This document shows positions 18,300 to 28,477 of a DNA stretch of 64,000 bases, piece after piece. Positions within the stretch are counted from its first letter, which is position 1. The number at the start of each line of letters is the position of its first letter. The DNA is taken from assembly GCF_004519405.1 (NCBI RefSeq), contig NZ_SGWI01000001.1:1674001-1738000 (forward strand), read 5' to 3'. This stretch comes from Pseudomonas sp. BCA17 (GTDB lineage Bacteria > Pseudomonadota > Gammaproteobacteria > Pseudomonadales > Pseudomonadaceae). The notes beneath the pieces were generated by a model. That model was not told the DNA's origin. It did no database searches and worked only from the letters and a program-made list of their open reading frames with translations. A program made the position numbers and the translations under genes.

Positions 18300-18737
18300 T
18301 CAAGCAGGCACGATGTAGTTTCCCTGCCCCGGAGTGTTGGGCCCCGGATACGGGCGCGGCAAAGGTACAGTCGGACCGTGTGCTTGCTTAAGCACAATGT
18401 TGAGGTTTTCCCGGTCGTACTTATCATCCAACCGCCGATATGGGTCTCGATCAGCCAATACCCTGAGAACGTCGTGGTTCAGGAAGTCTCGGGCGATTTG
18501 CTGGAGTGCAGGCGGAACGTCTCGGCGGCCGGCCCGTGGGTAGGCGATGTGCTTCAGCGACTCCAGGGTGATATACCCTTTGTCGCCAGGGTCTTCCAAG
18601 GCCGAAAAATGCTTGATCATCGCCTCGATCAGTTTTCTGTCCGCCAGGCTGGGCCGGTAAAACCCAAACCCAGGGCCGACAGGCGCAGGCAGTCGAACAC
18701 CTACATGTGGATTCAAACCACTGTTTCCAATTTGCAT
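18300..18737 (-). CDS. Hypothetical protein, paralog of the neighbour at 18896
   Basis: The 145-residue product is not recognised. The ATG at 18737 has AAGGAG eight bases upstream; a GTG at 18761 lies before that site and is less likely. Its core, about residues 20-110, is predicted helical and contains FSALEDPGDKGYITLESLKHIAYP, then DFLNHDVLRVLADRD and DDKYDRENLNIVL. The last 30 residues are Pro/Gly-rich. There is no signal peptide or membrane segment. The DxDDKYDxENL stretch vaguely resembles an EF-hand-like loop, which is weak inference. It shares most conserved positions with the next gene, so the two arose by duplication. Confidence 0.75.
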   Translation of the reverse strand: MQIGNSGLNPHVGVRLPAPVGPGFGFYRPSLADRKLIEAMIKHFSALEDPGDKGYITLESLKHIAYPRAGRRDVPPALQQIARDFLNHDVLRVLADRDPYRRLDDKYDRENLNIVLKQAHGPTVPLPRPYPGPNTPGQGNYIVPA

Positions 18738-18895
18738 CGCATCTTCTCCTTGATGGAACACCCGTCACTTGGCGGGCTTCCCAATGAGTGCCATGTCACG
18801 ACACTCAGTTCCTGATAAACAAACAACGAAACATACTTGACCGATTACATTACAAGCACATTCAAATAGATAATTAACGCCTTCCCAACGCAACA

Positions 18896-19288
18896 TTATT
18901 TGGGATTCGGCAAACTATAAATCTCCAGCACCGTCAGCAGGTTTTTCACTTCGTACTTATCATTCGGCCCGTCATTCCACCCTTGATCGGCCAGCGCCCT
19001 GAGTTCATCACGCTGCAGAAAATCCCGCACTACGTTCCGCAGGGCGAAATCGCGCATACGTCGCCCAGCCGCCGGGTAGGCAAAATCCATCAGGGAGTCG
19101 AGCGTGATCAGCCCTCTTTGATTGCGATCCTCCAACGCGCCAAAGTTGAAGAGCATCTCCTGGATCAAATGCACATCGCTGGTGCTCGGACGGTATGGGC
19201 GGTTCACCCAATCCGGCATGATGTCCACCGACCGTTGGCCGGGTTGGTTACGCATCGGTGCAGGTACAACAGGTCTTTCAATTCGCAT
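18896..19288 (-). CDS. Hypothetical protein, paralog of the neighbour at 18300
   Basis: The 130-residue product starts MRIERPVVPAPMRNQPG at an ATG with AAGGA eight bases upstream. The core reads FGALEDRNQRGLITLDSLMDFAYPAAGRR, then VRDFLQRDELRALADQG and NDKYEVKNLLTVLE. It aligns without large gaps to the 18300-18737 product (shared RPS, ALED, G.ITL.SL, AYP.AGRR, DFL..D.LR.LAD, DKY...NL..VL). It lacks the Pro-rich tail. The 158 bases between the two genes are AT-rich. No family could be assigned with confidence. Confidence 0.75.
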   Translation of the reverse strand: MRIERPVVPAPMRNQPGQRSVDIMPDWVNRPYRPSTSDVHLIQEMLFNFGALEDRNQRGLITLDSLMDFAYPAAGRRMRDFALRNVVRDFLQRDELRALADQGWNDGPNDKYEVKNLLTVLEIYSLPNPK

Positions 19289-19613
19289 GTCGTCTTCCTT
19301 GAGTAATAGCCCCTCCTTGGGGAGGGAACCTCAGTGAGTACCGCACCGTAGCCACCGGTTCCCTCCAGCAAAACAGCGAAACACAATCCAACGCGAGGAG
19401 ACGAATGACCGCTAAAACGCAAAAACCGTCCATACTTCAAAAGTCAATTGACCCAGGTCACGTACACCATCAATTGATTTCCCCCAACGCGACCAAAGGT
19501 CGCACCCTTTGCACAGGGCCACAGGCGTATCATTACGCCACTGCAAAAGCCTATTCTTGACCCCGGTTGGCACGTACTGGCCGAGGCAATCTCTACCGCC
19601 GTGGGATGCAATG
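19289..19613. other. Intergenic region before ccoG
   Basis: These 325 bases lie between a leftward hypothetical gene and rightward ccoG. Visible elements are a small hairpin CCCTCC-TTGG-GGAGGG (19311-19326) and a palindrome ATCAATTGAT (19469-19478). No convincing ANR box or -35/-10 pair was found. The region must hold the promoter for ccoGHIS if those genes are not read from the ccoP terminator. Confidence 0.5.
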
Positions 19614-21029
<1,416 letters not shown>

Positions 21030-21060
21030 ACAAAAAAAACCGTTGAAAGAGAGCGCCACA

Positions 21061-21594
21061 ATGCCCGCAGCAACTGCCGCAAGCCCTTGGTACAAGCACC
21101 TCTGGCCCTGGATCATCATTGGCATCCTGGCCTGCTCGGTGACCTTGACCCTATCCATGGTGACTATCGCGGTGAACAACCCCGACAACCTGGTCAACGA
21201 CAACTATTACGAGGCCGGCAAAGGCATCAACCGTTCGCTGGATCGCGAACAGCTGGCCCAAACCCTGCAACTGCGCGCGTCGGTGCACCTGGACGAGTTG
21301 ACCGGCGAAGTCGACCTGCGCCTGACCGGCAACAGCAACCCGAACACCCTGGAACTGAACCTGATTTCGCCGACCCAGCCTGAGAAGGATCGCAAGATCA
21401 TCCTGACCCGTAGCGACAGCGAACCCGGCCGCTACATCGGCCAGGTGACGGACAAGGTCGACGGCCGGCGCTTCGTGGAATTGCTCGGCGTAGAAGGCGA
21501 CAAGACCTGGCGCATGTTCGAAGAAGAGCAGGTCAGACACGACAAGGACTTGCTGCTGGGTGACGAGCCGCTGCAAGGTGCTGAAGACCAGTGA
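21061..21594 (+). CDS. ccoH: cbb3 oxidase assembly protein CcoH (FixH family)
   Basis: The 177-residue product starts MPAATAASPWYKHLWPW and has one membrane span (WIIIGILACSVTLTLSMVTIAV, about residues 16-37). The signature NPDNLVNDNYYEAGKGINRSL follows. The remainder is a periplasmic domain. CcoH is needed for stable assembly of the oxidase. It follows ccoG after 31 bases and precedes ccoI by 25, in one operon. Confidence 0.93.
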   Translation: MPAATAASPWYKHLWPWIIIGILACSVTLTLSMVTIAVNNPDNLVNDNYYEAGKGINRSLDREQLAQTLQLRASVHLDELTGEVDLRLTGNSNPNTLELNLISPTQPEKDRKIILTRSDSEPGRYIGQVTDKVDGRRFVELLGVEGDKTWRMFEEEQVRHDKDLLLGDEPLQGAEDQ

Positions 21595-21619
21595 CACCTT
21601 GATGTCAGCGGAACCCGCC

Positions 21620-24049
21620 ATGACCAGCCCCATCCCCTGTTACCACTGCGCCCTGCCCGTCCCGGCCGGCAGCCGGTTTACCGCCAAAATCCTCGGTGAA
21701 CGCCGGGAACTGTGCTGCCCGGGCTGCCAGGCGGTGGCCGAAGCCATCGTCGCCGGTGGGCTGGAAAGCTACTACCAACACCGCAGCGAGGCCTCGGCCA
21801 ACCCCGAGGCGCTGCCGGTGCAATTAGTCGACGAATTGGCGCTGTATGACCGCGCCGACGTGCAAAAACCCTTTGTACGCCACGAGGGCGAACTGGCGGA
21901 AGCCACCTTGTTGATGGAAGGCATCAGTTGCGCCGCGTGTGGCTGGCTGATCGAAAAACACCTGCGCAGCCTGCCCGCCGTGGCCGAGGCGCGGCTGAAC
22001 CTGTCCAACCATCGCTTGCAGGTACGCTGGGCCGATGCGCAGTTGCCGTTGAGTCAGTTGCTCAGTGAGCTGCGCCATATCGGCTATGCCGCCCACCCCT
22101 ACCAGGCGGACCGCGCGGCCGAACAATTGGCCAGCGAGAACCGCCTGGCCCTGCGCCAGTTGGGCGTAGCAGGCTTGTTATGGTTCCAGTCGATGATGGC
22201 AACCATGGCGACCTGGCCGGAATTCAATATCGACTTGAGCCCGGAACTGCATGTGATCCTGCGCTGGGTGGCGATGTTTCTCACAACCCCTATCGTCTTC
22301 TACAGCTGCGCGCCGTTTTTCAAGGGCGCCCTGCGCGATTTGCGTACACGTCACCTGACCATGGATGTGTCGGTGTCCCTGGCGATTGGCGGTGCCTACC
22401 TGGCGGGCATCTGGACGGCGATTACCGGTACCGGCGAACTGTATTTCGATGCGGTAGGCATGTTCGCGCTGTTCCTGTTGGCCGGTCGCTACCTGGAGCG
22501 CCGCGCTCGCGAGCGTACCGCCGCCGCCACCGCGCAGTTGGTCAACCTGTTGCCCGCCTCGTGCCTGCGCTTGAAAAACGACGGTCAGAGCGAGCGTATC
22601 CTGCTCAGCGAGTTGGCACTGGGTGACCGGGTGCTTGTGCAGCCAGGCGCCGTACTGCCTGCAGACGGAGTGATTCTCGACGGTCAATCCAGCATCGATG
22701 AGTCGCTGCTGACCGGCGAATACCTGCCGCAAACGCGCTTTACCGGCGACACCGTCACCGCCGGCACGCTTAACGTCGAAGGTGCACTGACCGTCGAGGT
22801 GCGCGCCTTGGGCCACGAGACCCGTCTGTCCGCCATCGTGCGTCTGCTGGAGCGCGCCCAGGCCGAGAAACCCCGCCTGGCGCAAATCGCCGACCGCGCG
22901 GCGCAGTGGTTCCTGTTGTGCTCGCTGATCGCCGCCCTGCTGATCGGCCTGGTCTGGTGGCAACTGGAGCCCTCCCGGGCGTTCTGGATCGTCCTGGCGA
23001 TGTTGGTGGCGACCTGCCCGTGCGCGCTGTCCCTGGCTACCCCGACCGCCCTCACCGCCGCCACCGGCACCCTGCACAAACTCGGGCTGTTGCTGACCCG
23101 CGGCCATGTACTGGAAGGTTTGAACCAGATTGACACGGTGATTTTCGACAAGACCGGCACCCTCACGGAAGGCCGCCTGGCATTACGTGCCATTCGCCCT
23201 CTGGGCACGCTGAACAGCGATGACTGCCTGAGCCTCGCCGCCGCCCTGGAAAACCGCTCCGAACACCCCATAGCCCGTGCCTTCGGGCGCGCGCCGCAGG
23301 CCGCTGAAGAAGTGCTCAGCGCGCCAGGACTCGGGCTGGAGGGCCGCGTGGGGGAACGCCGGTTGCGCATCGGCCAACCCGCCTTTGTCTGTGAACTGAG
23401 TGGCTGCCTGCCGCCCGACTCGCCGGATGAAGCCGGGCAATGGCTGCTGCTGGGCGACAGCCACGGCGCCCTTGCCTGGTTTGTGCTGGATGACCGCTTG
23501 CGCAGCGATGCGCCGTCACTGCTGGCTGCGTGCAAGGCCCGTGGCTGGCGCACGCTGTTGCTGTCCGGCGACAGTTCGCCAATGGTCGCCAGCGTCGCCG
23601 CTGACCTGGGCATTGACGAAGCCCACGGCGGCCTGCGCCCGGATGACAAGCTGCTGGTGCTGCAACGCTTGCACCAGGAAGGCCGTAAAGTGCTGATGCT
23701 GGGCGATGGCGTCAACGATGTGCCGGTGCTTGCCGCCGCCGATATCAGCGTGGCCATGGGTTCGGCCACGGACCTGGCGAAAACCAGCGCCGACGCGGTG
23801 CTGCTGTCCAATCGTCTTGACGCTCTGGTGCAAGCCTTTACCCTGGCGCGGCGCACCCGTCGGGTAATCATTGAGAACCTGCTGTGGGCCGGGCTGTACA
23901 ATGGCCTTATGCTTCCGTTTGCCGCCCTGGGTTGGATCACCCCGATCTGGGCCGCGATCGGCATGTCCCTCAGTTCGTTGACCGTGGTGCTCAATGCTCT
24001 GCGCCTGACTCGCCTGCCGAGTGCGCAGTCCGCCGGCGCCCTTTGGTAA
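21620..24049 (+). CDS. ccoI: Copper-transporting P1B-type ATPase for cbb3 assembly
   Basis: The 809-residue product has an N-terminal metal-binding region with CYHCALP and CCPGCQAV, then an HMA domain with GISCAACGWL near residue 98. Eight membrane segments include the CPC metal path (VATCPCALSLATP). The phosphorylation site is DKTGTLTEG, and the hinge GDGVNDVPVLAAADISVAMG is complete. This class exports copper slowly and feeds it to cbb3 oxidase rather than giving bulk copper tolerance. The ATG at 21620 is preferred; one at 21602 is possible. Confidence 0.95.
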   Translation: MTSPIPCYHCALPVPAGSRFTAKILGERRELCCPGCQAVAEAIVAGGLESYYQHRSEASANPEALPVQLVDELALYDRADVQKPFVRHEGELAEATLLMEGISCAACGWLIEKHLRSLPAVAEARLNLSNHRLQVRWADAQLPLSQLLSELRHIGYAAHPYQADRAAEQLASENRLALRQLGVAGLLWFQSMMATMATWPEFNIDLSPELHVILRWVAMFLTTPIVFYSCAPFFKGALRDLRTRHLTMDVSVSLAIGGAYLAGIWTAITGTGELYFDAVGMFALFLLAGRYLERRARERTAAATAQLVNLLPASCLRLKNDGQSERILLSELALGDRVLVQPGAVLPADGVILDGQSSIDESLLTGEYLPQTRFTGDTVTAGTLNVEGALTVEVRALGHETRLSAIVRLLERAQAEKPRLAQIADRAAQWFLLCSLIAALLIGLVWWQLEPSRAFWIVLAMLVATCPCALSLATPTALTAATGTLHKLGLLLTRGHVLEGLNQIDTVIFDKTGTLTEGRLALRAIRPLGTLNSDDCLSLAAALENRSEHPIARAFGRAPQAAEEVLSAPGLGLEGRVGERRLRIGQPAFVCELSGCLPPDSPDEAGQWLLLGDSHGALAWFVLDDRLRSDAPSLLAACKARGWRTLLLSGDSSPMVASVAADLGIDEAHGGLRPDDKLLVLQRLHQEGRKVLMLGDGVNDVPVLAAADISVAMGSATDLAKTSADAVLLSNRLDALVQAFTLARRTRRVIIENLLWAGLYNGLMLPFAALGWITPIWAAIGMSLSSLTVVLNALRLTRLPSAQSAGALW

Positions 24050-24091
24050 CCCGCCCGCTGCCGGTTTGAGGCGTGCGGGCATGGAGTGCAG

Positions 24092-24307
24092 ATGCCAGCT
24101 CTATACGTGATGATCCCGGCGGCGCTGCTATTAGTGGGCGTAGCCATTTACATCTTCTTCTGGGCCGTGGACAGCGGCCAGTACGAAGACCTCGACGGCC
24201 CCGCCCACAGCGTGCTGTTTGACGATCAGGACCCGAATCACCTGGCCGCCGTCGACGAAGCGAACGGCCCGGAGCAACCGCCCAAAGCCCCACCCCATGA
24301 TGCTTGA
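24092..24307 (+). CDS. ccoS: cbb3 oxidase maturation protein CcoS
   Basis: The 71-residue protein MPALYVMIPAALLLVGVAIYIFFWAVDSGQYEDLDGPA has a single membrane span, followed by the conserved FFWAVDSGQYEDLDGPA signature. CcoS is required for haem b and copper insertion into CcoN. GGAG lies six bases before the ATG at 24092. The 3' end overlaps the next gene by eleven bases. Confidence 0.93.
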   Translation: MPALYVMIPAALLLVGVAIYIFFWAVDSGQYEDLDGPAHSVLFDDQDPNHLAAVDEANGPEQPPKAPPHDA

Positions 24308-24983
24308 ACTGGCCCCCCTGGCAGTCTCGGCGCTGATCCTCGGCGTGCTCGGCGGCGGCCATTGCCTGGGCATGTGCGGCGGGCTGATGGGCGCGCTGAC
24401 CCTGGCGATCCCCAAGGAGCAACGTGGCCGCAGGTTCCGCCTGCTGCTGGCCTACAACCTGGGGCGCATCCTCAGCTACGCAACGGCCGGACTGTTGATC
24501 GGCCTCGCCGGCTGGGCGGTGGCCAACAGCCCGGCGGCGATGTTCATGCGCGTTCTCGCCGGGCTGCTGCTGATCAGCATGGGCCTGTACCTGGCCGGCT
24601 GGTGGAGCGGCCTGACCCGTATCGAACGCCTCGGTCGCGGCCTGTGGCGCTACATCCAGCCCGTCGCCACCCGTTTGCTGCCGGTCTCCAGCCTGCCCCG
24701 CGCGTTACTGCTGGGCGCACTCTGGGGCTGGTTGCCCTGTGGGTTGGTCTACAGCACCCTGCTGTGGGCGGCGAGCCAGGGTAATGCGCTGGACAGTGCG
24801 CTGCTGATGCTGGCGTTTGGCCTAGGCACCTGGCCGGTACTGCTGGCGACCGGCCTGGCAGCCGAACGCGTCACCGCCTTGCTGCGCAAACGCAGCGTGC
24901 GCGTGGCCGGCGGCGTATGGGTGATGGTGTTTGGCATCTGGACGTTACCCGGCCCGCATCAGCACTGGCTAATGGGTCATTAA
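24297..24983 (+). CDS. TauE/SafE-type membrane protein (sulfite-exporter superfamily, DsbD-like)
   Basis: The 228-residue, six-span membrane protein has GGHCLGMCGGLMGALTL near residue 17 and GALWGWLPCGLVYSTL near 140. These two Cys-containing GxxCGxC/PCG elements are typical of the family that follows ccoS in many Pseudomonas genomes. It overlaps ccoS, so it is probably co-translated. A role in copper or thiol supply for oxidase maturation is inference. The start is either ATG of an ATGATG pair at 24297/24300. Confidence 0.85.
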   Translation: MMLELAPLAVSALILGVLGGGHCLGMCGGLMGALTLAIPKEQRGRRFRLLLAYNLGRILSYATAGLLIGLAGWAVANSPAAMFMRVLAGLLLISMGLYLAGWWSGLTRIERLGRGLWRYIQPVATRLLPVSSLPRALLLGALWGWLPCGLVYSTLLWAASQGNALDSALLMLAFGLGTWPVLLATGLAAERVTALLRKRSVRVAGGVWVMVFGIWTLPGPHQHWLMGH

Positions 24984-25012
24984 AAGGCCATGTGGCATAG
25001 CGCCGCTCCCTG

Positions 25013-25026
25013 TTGATGCAAATCAA
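25013..25026 (+). promoter_or_regulatory. ANR (FNR-type) box of hemN
   Basis: TTGATGCAAATCAA is a perfect match to TTGAT-N4-ATCAA. A TAGACT at 25049-25054 makes a -10, so transcription would start near 25061 with the box centred at -41.5, the classical class II activator position. The hemN start is 61 bases after the box. anr itself lies 2 kb downstream. Confidence 0.92.
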
Positions 25027-25086
25027 GATGCCACCAGCGGCGCACCCCTAGACTCGGCCCACTAGCCTATCCGGGGGACCGCCCGC

Positions 25087-26469
25087 ATGCTCGACGCCAT
25101 TCGTTGGGACACAGATCTGATTCACCGCTACGACTTGGCGGGGCCACGCTACACGTCCTATCCCACCGCCGTGCAATTCGACAGCCAGGTCGGCACCTTC
25201 GACCTGCTGCACGCCCTGCGCGACAGCCGCAAAGCCGTGCGGCCTTTGTCGCTGTATGTGCACGTGCCGTTCTGCGCGAACATTTGTTATTACTGCGCGT
25301 GTAACAAGGTGATCACCAAGGACCGCGGCCGCGCCCAAGCCTACCTGCAACGCCTGGAGCAGGAAATCCAACTGGTGGCCTGTCACCTTGATCCGAAGCA
25401 ACCGGTGGAACAATTGCACCTCGGCGGCGGCACCCCGACCTTTCTCAGCCACGACGAACTGCGCCAGGTGATGACACACCTGCGCCAGCACTTCAATTTG
25501 CTCGGTGACGACTCCGGCGACTACGGCATCGAGATCGACCCCCGCGAAGCCGATTGGGCCACCATGGGCCTGTTGCGTGAACTGGGTTTCAACCGCGTGA
25601 GCATCGGCCTGCAAGACCTCGACCCCGAGGTGCAACGGGCGGTCAACCGCCTGCAAAGCCTGGAAGAAACCCGCGCGGTGATCGACGCAGCGCGCACCTT
25701 GCAGTTTCGCTCGATCAACATCGATTTGATCTACGGCTTGCCCAAGCAAACGCCGTTGAACTTCGCGCGCACAGTGGAAGAAGTGATCAGCCTGCAACCG
25801 GATCGCCTGTCGGTATTCAACTATGCGCACCTGCCAGAGCGCTTCATGCCGCAGCGGCGAATCCACACCGAGGATCTGCCGTCCCCGGCGGCAAAACTGC
25901 TGATGCTGCAAACCACCATCGAGCAGTTGACCCAAGCCGGCTACCGTTACATCGGCATGGACCACTTCGCCCTGCCGGATGACGAATTGGCTATCGCTCA
26001 GGAAGAAGGCACGTTGCAGCGCAATTTCCAGGGCTATACCACCCACGGCCATTGCGACTTGATCGGGCTGGGTGTCTCGGCGATCAGCCAGATCGGCGAC
26101 CTGTATTGCCAGAACAGCAGCGATCTCAACCAGTACCAGAACGCTCTGGCCGGTGCGCAATTGGCTACCAGCCGTGGCTTGGTGTGCACCACGGACGATC
26201 GGTTACGGCGGGAGGTGATTCAGCAGTTGATCTGCAATTTCAGCCTGGGATTCGAGCAGATCGAACAGGCGTTCAACATTGATTTCCGAGGCTATTTCGA
26301 CGACTTGTGGCCACAGCTGCAGACAATGGCGGCAGACGGTCTGATCGAACTGGACGCACAGGGCATCCGCGTACTACCGGCCGGGCGCTTGCTGGTGCGC
26401 TCGGTGTGCATGGTGTTCGATGCCTATCTGGAGCACCAGAACAGGCAACGATTTTCACGGGTGATCTGA
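25087..26469 (+). CDS. hemN: Oxygen-independent coproporphyrinogen III oxidase
   Basis: The 460-residue radical SAM enzyme decarboxylates coproporphyrinogen III to protoporphyrinogen IX without oxygen. The cluster motif is HVPFCANICYYCACNKV (CxxxCxxC) near residues 59-75, followed by LGGGTPTFLSHDEL. The N-terminal DLIHRYDLAGPRYTSYPTA is the HemN signature and sets it apart from HemW. It makes haem when oxygen is scarce, which suits its perfect ANR box and the cbb3 genes next to it. Confidence 0.96.
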   Translation: MLDAIRWDTDLIHRYDLAGPRYTSYPTAVQFDSQVGTFDLLHALRDSRKAVRPLSLYVHVPFCANICYYCACNKVITKDRGRAQAYLQRLEQEIQLVACHLDPKQPVEQLHLGGGTPTFLSHDELRQVMTHLRQHFNLLGDDSGDYGIEIDPREADWATMGLLRELGFNRVSIGLQDLDPEVQRAVNRLQSLEETRAVIDAARTLQFRSINIDLIYGLPKQTPLNFARTVEEVISLQPDRLSVFNYAHLPERFMPQRRIHTEDLPSPAAKLLMLQTTIEQLTQAGYRYIGMDHFALPDDELAIAQEEGTLQRNFQGYTTHGHCDLIGLGVSAISQIGDLYCQNSSDLNQYQNALAGAQLATSRGLVCTTDDRLRREVIQQLICNFSLGFEQIEQAFNIDFRGYFDDLWPQLQTMAADGLIELDAQGIRVLPAGRLLVRSVCMVFDAYLEHQNRQRFSRVI

Positions 26470-26475
26470 GCGCAG

Positions 26476-26958
26476 TTATCGCGAAGCCAGGCTCATGGCT
26501 TCCAATTGAGACGCTGGTGGCGCGTCTTTCAGCGCTTTGGCCAAAGCGTTTTGAGCGGTGGTAAAGCTGGCCTGCAATGCCGACACAGCGCTCTGCAGGT
26601 TAGCCAACTTGGCCATGCGTGCCTCGGGCGTCATAGAGGTGTCGGCCATGACCGCTGCCAGTTCGGCCATTTTTTCGGCCAGTTGCTTTTTGAGTTCACG
26701 GATCATTTTCAGCAACTGCTTGACGTTATCGCTCAGGTTACTGTTGTCGATATCGCTGTTCTCGCCATCGGCTTTGGAAGCGCCCATGCCTGCACCGGAA
26801 ATGGTCACTTTGACGCCTTCAGTGGCTTTGGGCGGCACTGACGATGCAGTCTGGGTGGCGTCGTTGTCCTTGTCCTTTTCCTTTACGACATCAGAAGGTT
26901 TCAAGATCGCAACAACCGGTACGTTGATCGTCGGGCTCTGGAGGGTGCTGACTGACAT
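26476..26958 (-). CDS. Hypothetical coiled-coil protein
   Basis: The 160-residue product is not recognised. It has a Ser/Thr/Val-rich start (MSVSTLQSPTINVPVVAIL), a charged low-complexity piece KEKDKDNDATQT, then a predicted helical coiled coil from about residue 75 (LSDNVKQLLKMIRELKKQLAEKMAELAAVMAD) to the end. There is no signal peptide or membrane span. GGAG lies ahead of the ATG at 26958. It converges on hemN with a six-base gap and diverges from anr. Comparable small proteins in Pseudomonas are uncharacterised. Confidence 0.8.
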   Translation of the reverse strand: MSVSTLQSPTINVPVVAILKPSDVVKEKDKDNDATQTASSVPPKATEGVKVTISGAGMGASKADGENSDIDNSNLSDNVKQLLKMIRELKKQLAEKMAELAAVMADTSMTPEARMAKLANLQSAVSALQASFTTAQNALAKALKDAPPASQLEAMSLASR

Positions 26959-27112
26959 GATCTGAGCTCCAGCTCATAGGGAATACATCCATGTATCGGC
27001 ATCGATACAGAGAGCTTTATATCACTGCTGCTTTTTTGTACATGCTGGCCTGATCTACCCTCGGTGCGTTACCCTTACGTCTTATGTGTGATTTCCCACA
27101 AGGATTTAAGAA

Positions 27113-27847
27113 ATGTCCGAGCCAGTTAAACTGCGCGCTCACAGCCAGGCTCATTGCAAGGATTGCAGCCTAGCCCCCCTCTGCCTGCCACTTTCATTGA
27201 ATCTGGAAGACATGGATGCGCTGGACGACATCGTTAAACGCGGCCGGCCGCTGAAAAAGGGCGAGTTCCTGTTTCGCCAGGGAGACAAGTTTGACTCCGT
27301 CTATGCAGTACGTTCGGGCGCCTTGAAAACATTCAGCCTGAGCGACAGCGGCGAAGAACAAATCACCGGTTTCCACCTGCCCAGCGAGTTGGTCGGGTTG
27401 TCCGGCATGGACACCGAGATTCACCCGGTGTCGGCCCAGGCTCTTGAGACTACGTCGGTGTGCGAAATCCCCTTCGAGCGCCTGGATGAATTGGCCCTGC
27501 AACTGCCGCAGCTGCGCCGCCAATTGATGCGCGTGATGAGCCGCGAGATTCGCGACGATCAACAGATGATGCTGTTGCTGTCGAAAAAAACCGCCGACGA
27601 GCGCATCGCTACATTCCTGGTCAACCTGTCGGCACGCTTCCGTGCCCGTGGCTTCTCGGCCAACCAGTTCCGACTGAGCATGTCGCGCAACGAAATCGGC
27701 AACTACCTGGGCCTGGCGGTGGAAACCGTTTCCCGGGTGTTTACCCGCTTCCAGCAGAACGAGCTGATCGCCGCCGAAGGCAAGGAAGTGCATATCCTTG
27801 ACCCGATCCAGCTGTGCTCGCTGGCCGGGGGGTCGCTGGACAGTTGA
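27113..27847 (+). CDS. anr: Anaerobic transcriptional regulator ANR (FNR family)
   Basis: The 244-residue CRP/FNR-family regulator carries an oxygen-labile 4Fe-4S cluster. N-terminal cysteines C15, C18 and C24 ([13 protein letters not shown]) plus C117 or so (TTSVCEIPF) match the four ligands of FNR. The recognition helix is [13 protein letters not shown], with the E-x-x-SR pattern that reads TTGAT. It activates low-oxygen genes; the perfect hemN box and the near-match at ccoN-2 in this window are likely targets. AAGGA lies seven bases before the ATG. Confidence 0.97.
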   Translation: MSEPVKLRAHSQAHCKDCSLAPLCLPLSLNLEDMDALDDIVKRGRPLKKGEFLFRQGDKFDSVYAVRSGALKTFSLSDSGEEQITGFHLPSELVGLSGMDTEIHPVSAQALETTSVCEIPFERLDELALQLPQLRRQLMRVMSREIRDDQQMMLLLSKKTADERIATFLVNLSARFRARGFSANQFRLSMSRNEIGNYLGLAVETVSRVFTRFQQNELIAAEGKEVHILDPIQLCSLAGGSLDS

Positions 27848-27928
27848 TCCAGCCACCTGCGGCCGCGCCATTCGGCAAGGCCGCAGGTATACTTCGAGTC
27901 CGTTTTCCGCTCCCAGGACTCTTCGACG

Positions 27929-28477
27929 ATGACCTTCGATTCGTTCGACATCAAATCCCTGATCCGCCCTGTCATCGATTTCCCCAAGCCTGGGGTGATC
28001 TTTCGTGACATCACCCCGCTGTTCCAATCGCCCCGCGCCCTGCGCCTGGTAGCCGACAGCTTTGCCCATCGCTACGTGGAGGCCGACTTCACCCATATCG
28101 GCGCGATGGATGCCCGGGGCTTTCTGATCGGCTCGATCATCGCCTACCAGTTGAACAAGCCGCTGATCCTGTTCCGCAAGCAAGGCAAACTGCCTGCCGA
28201 CGTGCTGGCCGAGGGTTATCAGACCGAGTACGGCGAAGCCTTCCTGGAAGTGCACGCCGACAGTTTGTGCGAAGGCGATTCAGTGCTGATGTTCGATGAC
28301 CTGATCGCTACCGGTGGCACCCTGATCGCGGCCGCCAACCTGGTGCGTCGAATGGGCGCGAAAATCTTCGAAGCTGCGGCGATCATCGATCTTCCGGAGC
28401 TGGGTGGTTCACAGCGTCTGGAAGATATGGGAATTCCAACGTTTTGCCTGACCCAGTTTGCATTGACCGAGCGGTGA
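27929..28477 (+). CDS. apt: Adenine phosphoribosyltransferase
   Basis: The 182-residue enzyme makes AMP from adenine and PRPP in purine salvage. The PRPP-binding motif is [14 protein letters not shown] near residues 120-133. The start region [27 protein letters not shown] is the Apt signature. A 10-base inverted repeat (ACCTGCGGCC/GGCCGCAGGT, 27855-27888) and a TATACT precede it. Its stop codon abuts the stop of the convergent acyl-CoA dehydrogenase with no gap. Confidence 0.96.
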   Translation: MTFDSFDIKSLIRPVIDFPKPGVIFRDITPLFQSPRALRLVADSFAHRYVEADFTHIGAMDARGFLIGSIIAYQLNKPLILFRKQGKLPADVLAEGYQTEYGEAFLEVHADSLCEGDSVLMFDDLIATGGTLIAAANLVRRMGAKIFEAAAIIDLPELGGSQRLEDMGIPTFCLTQFALTER

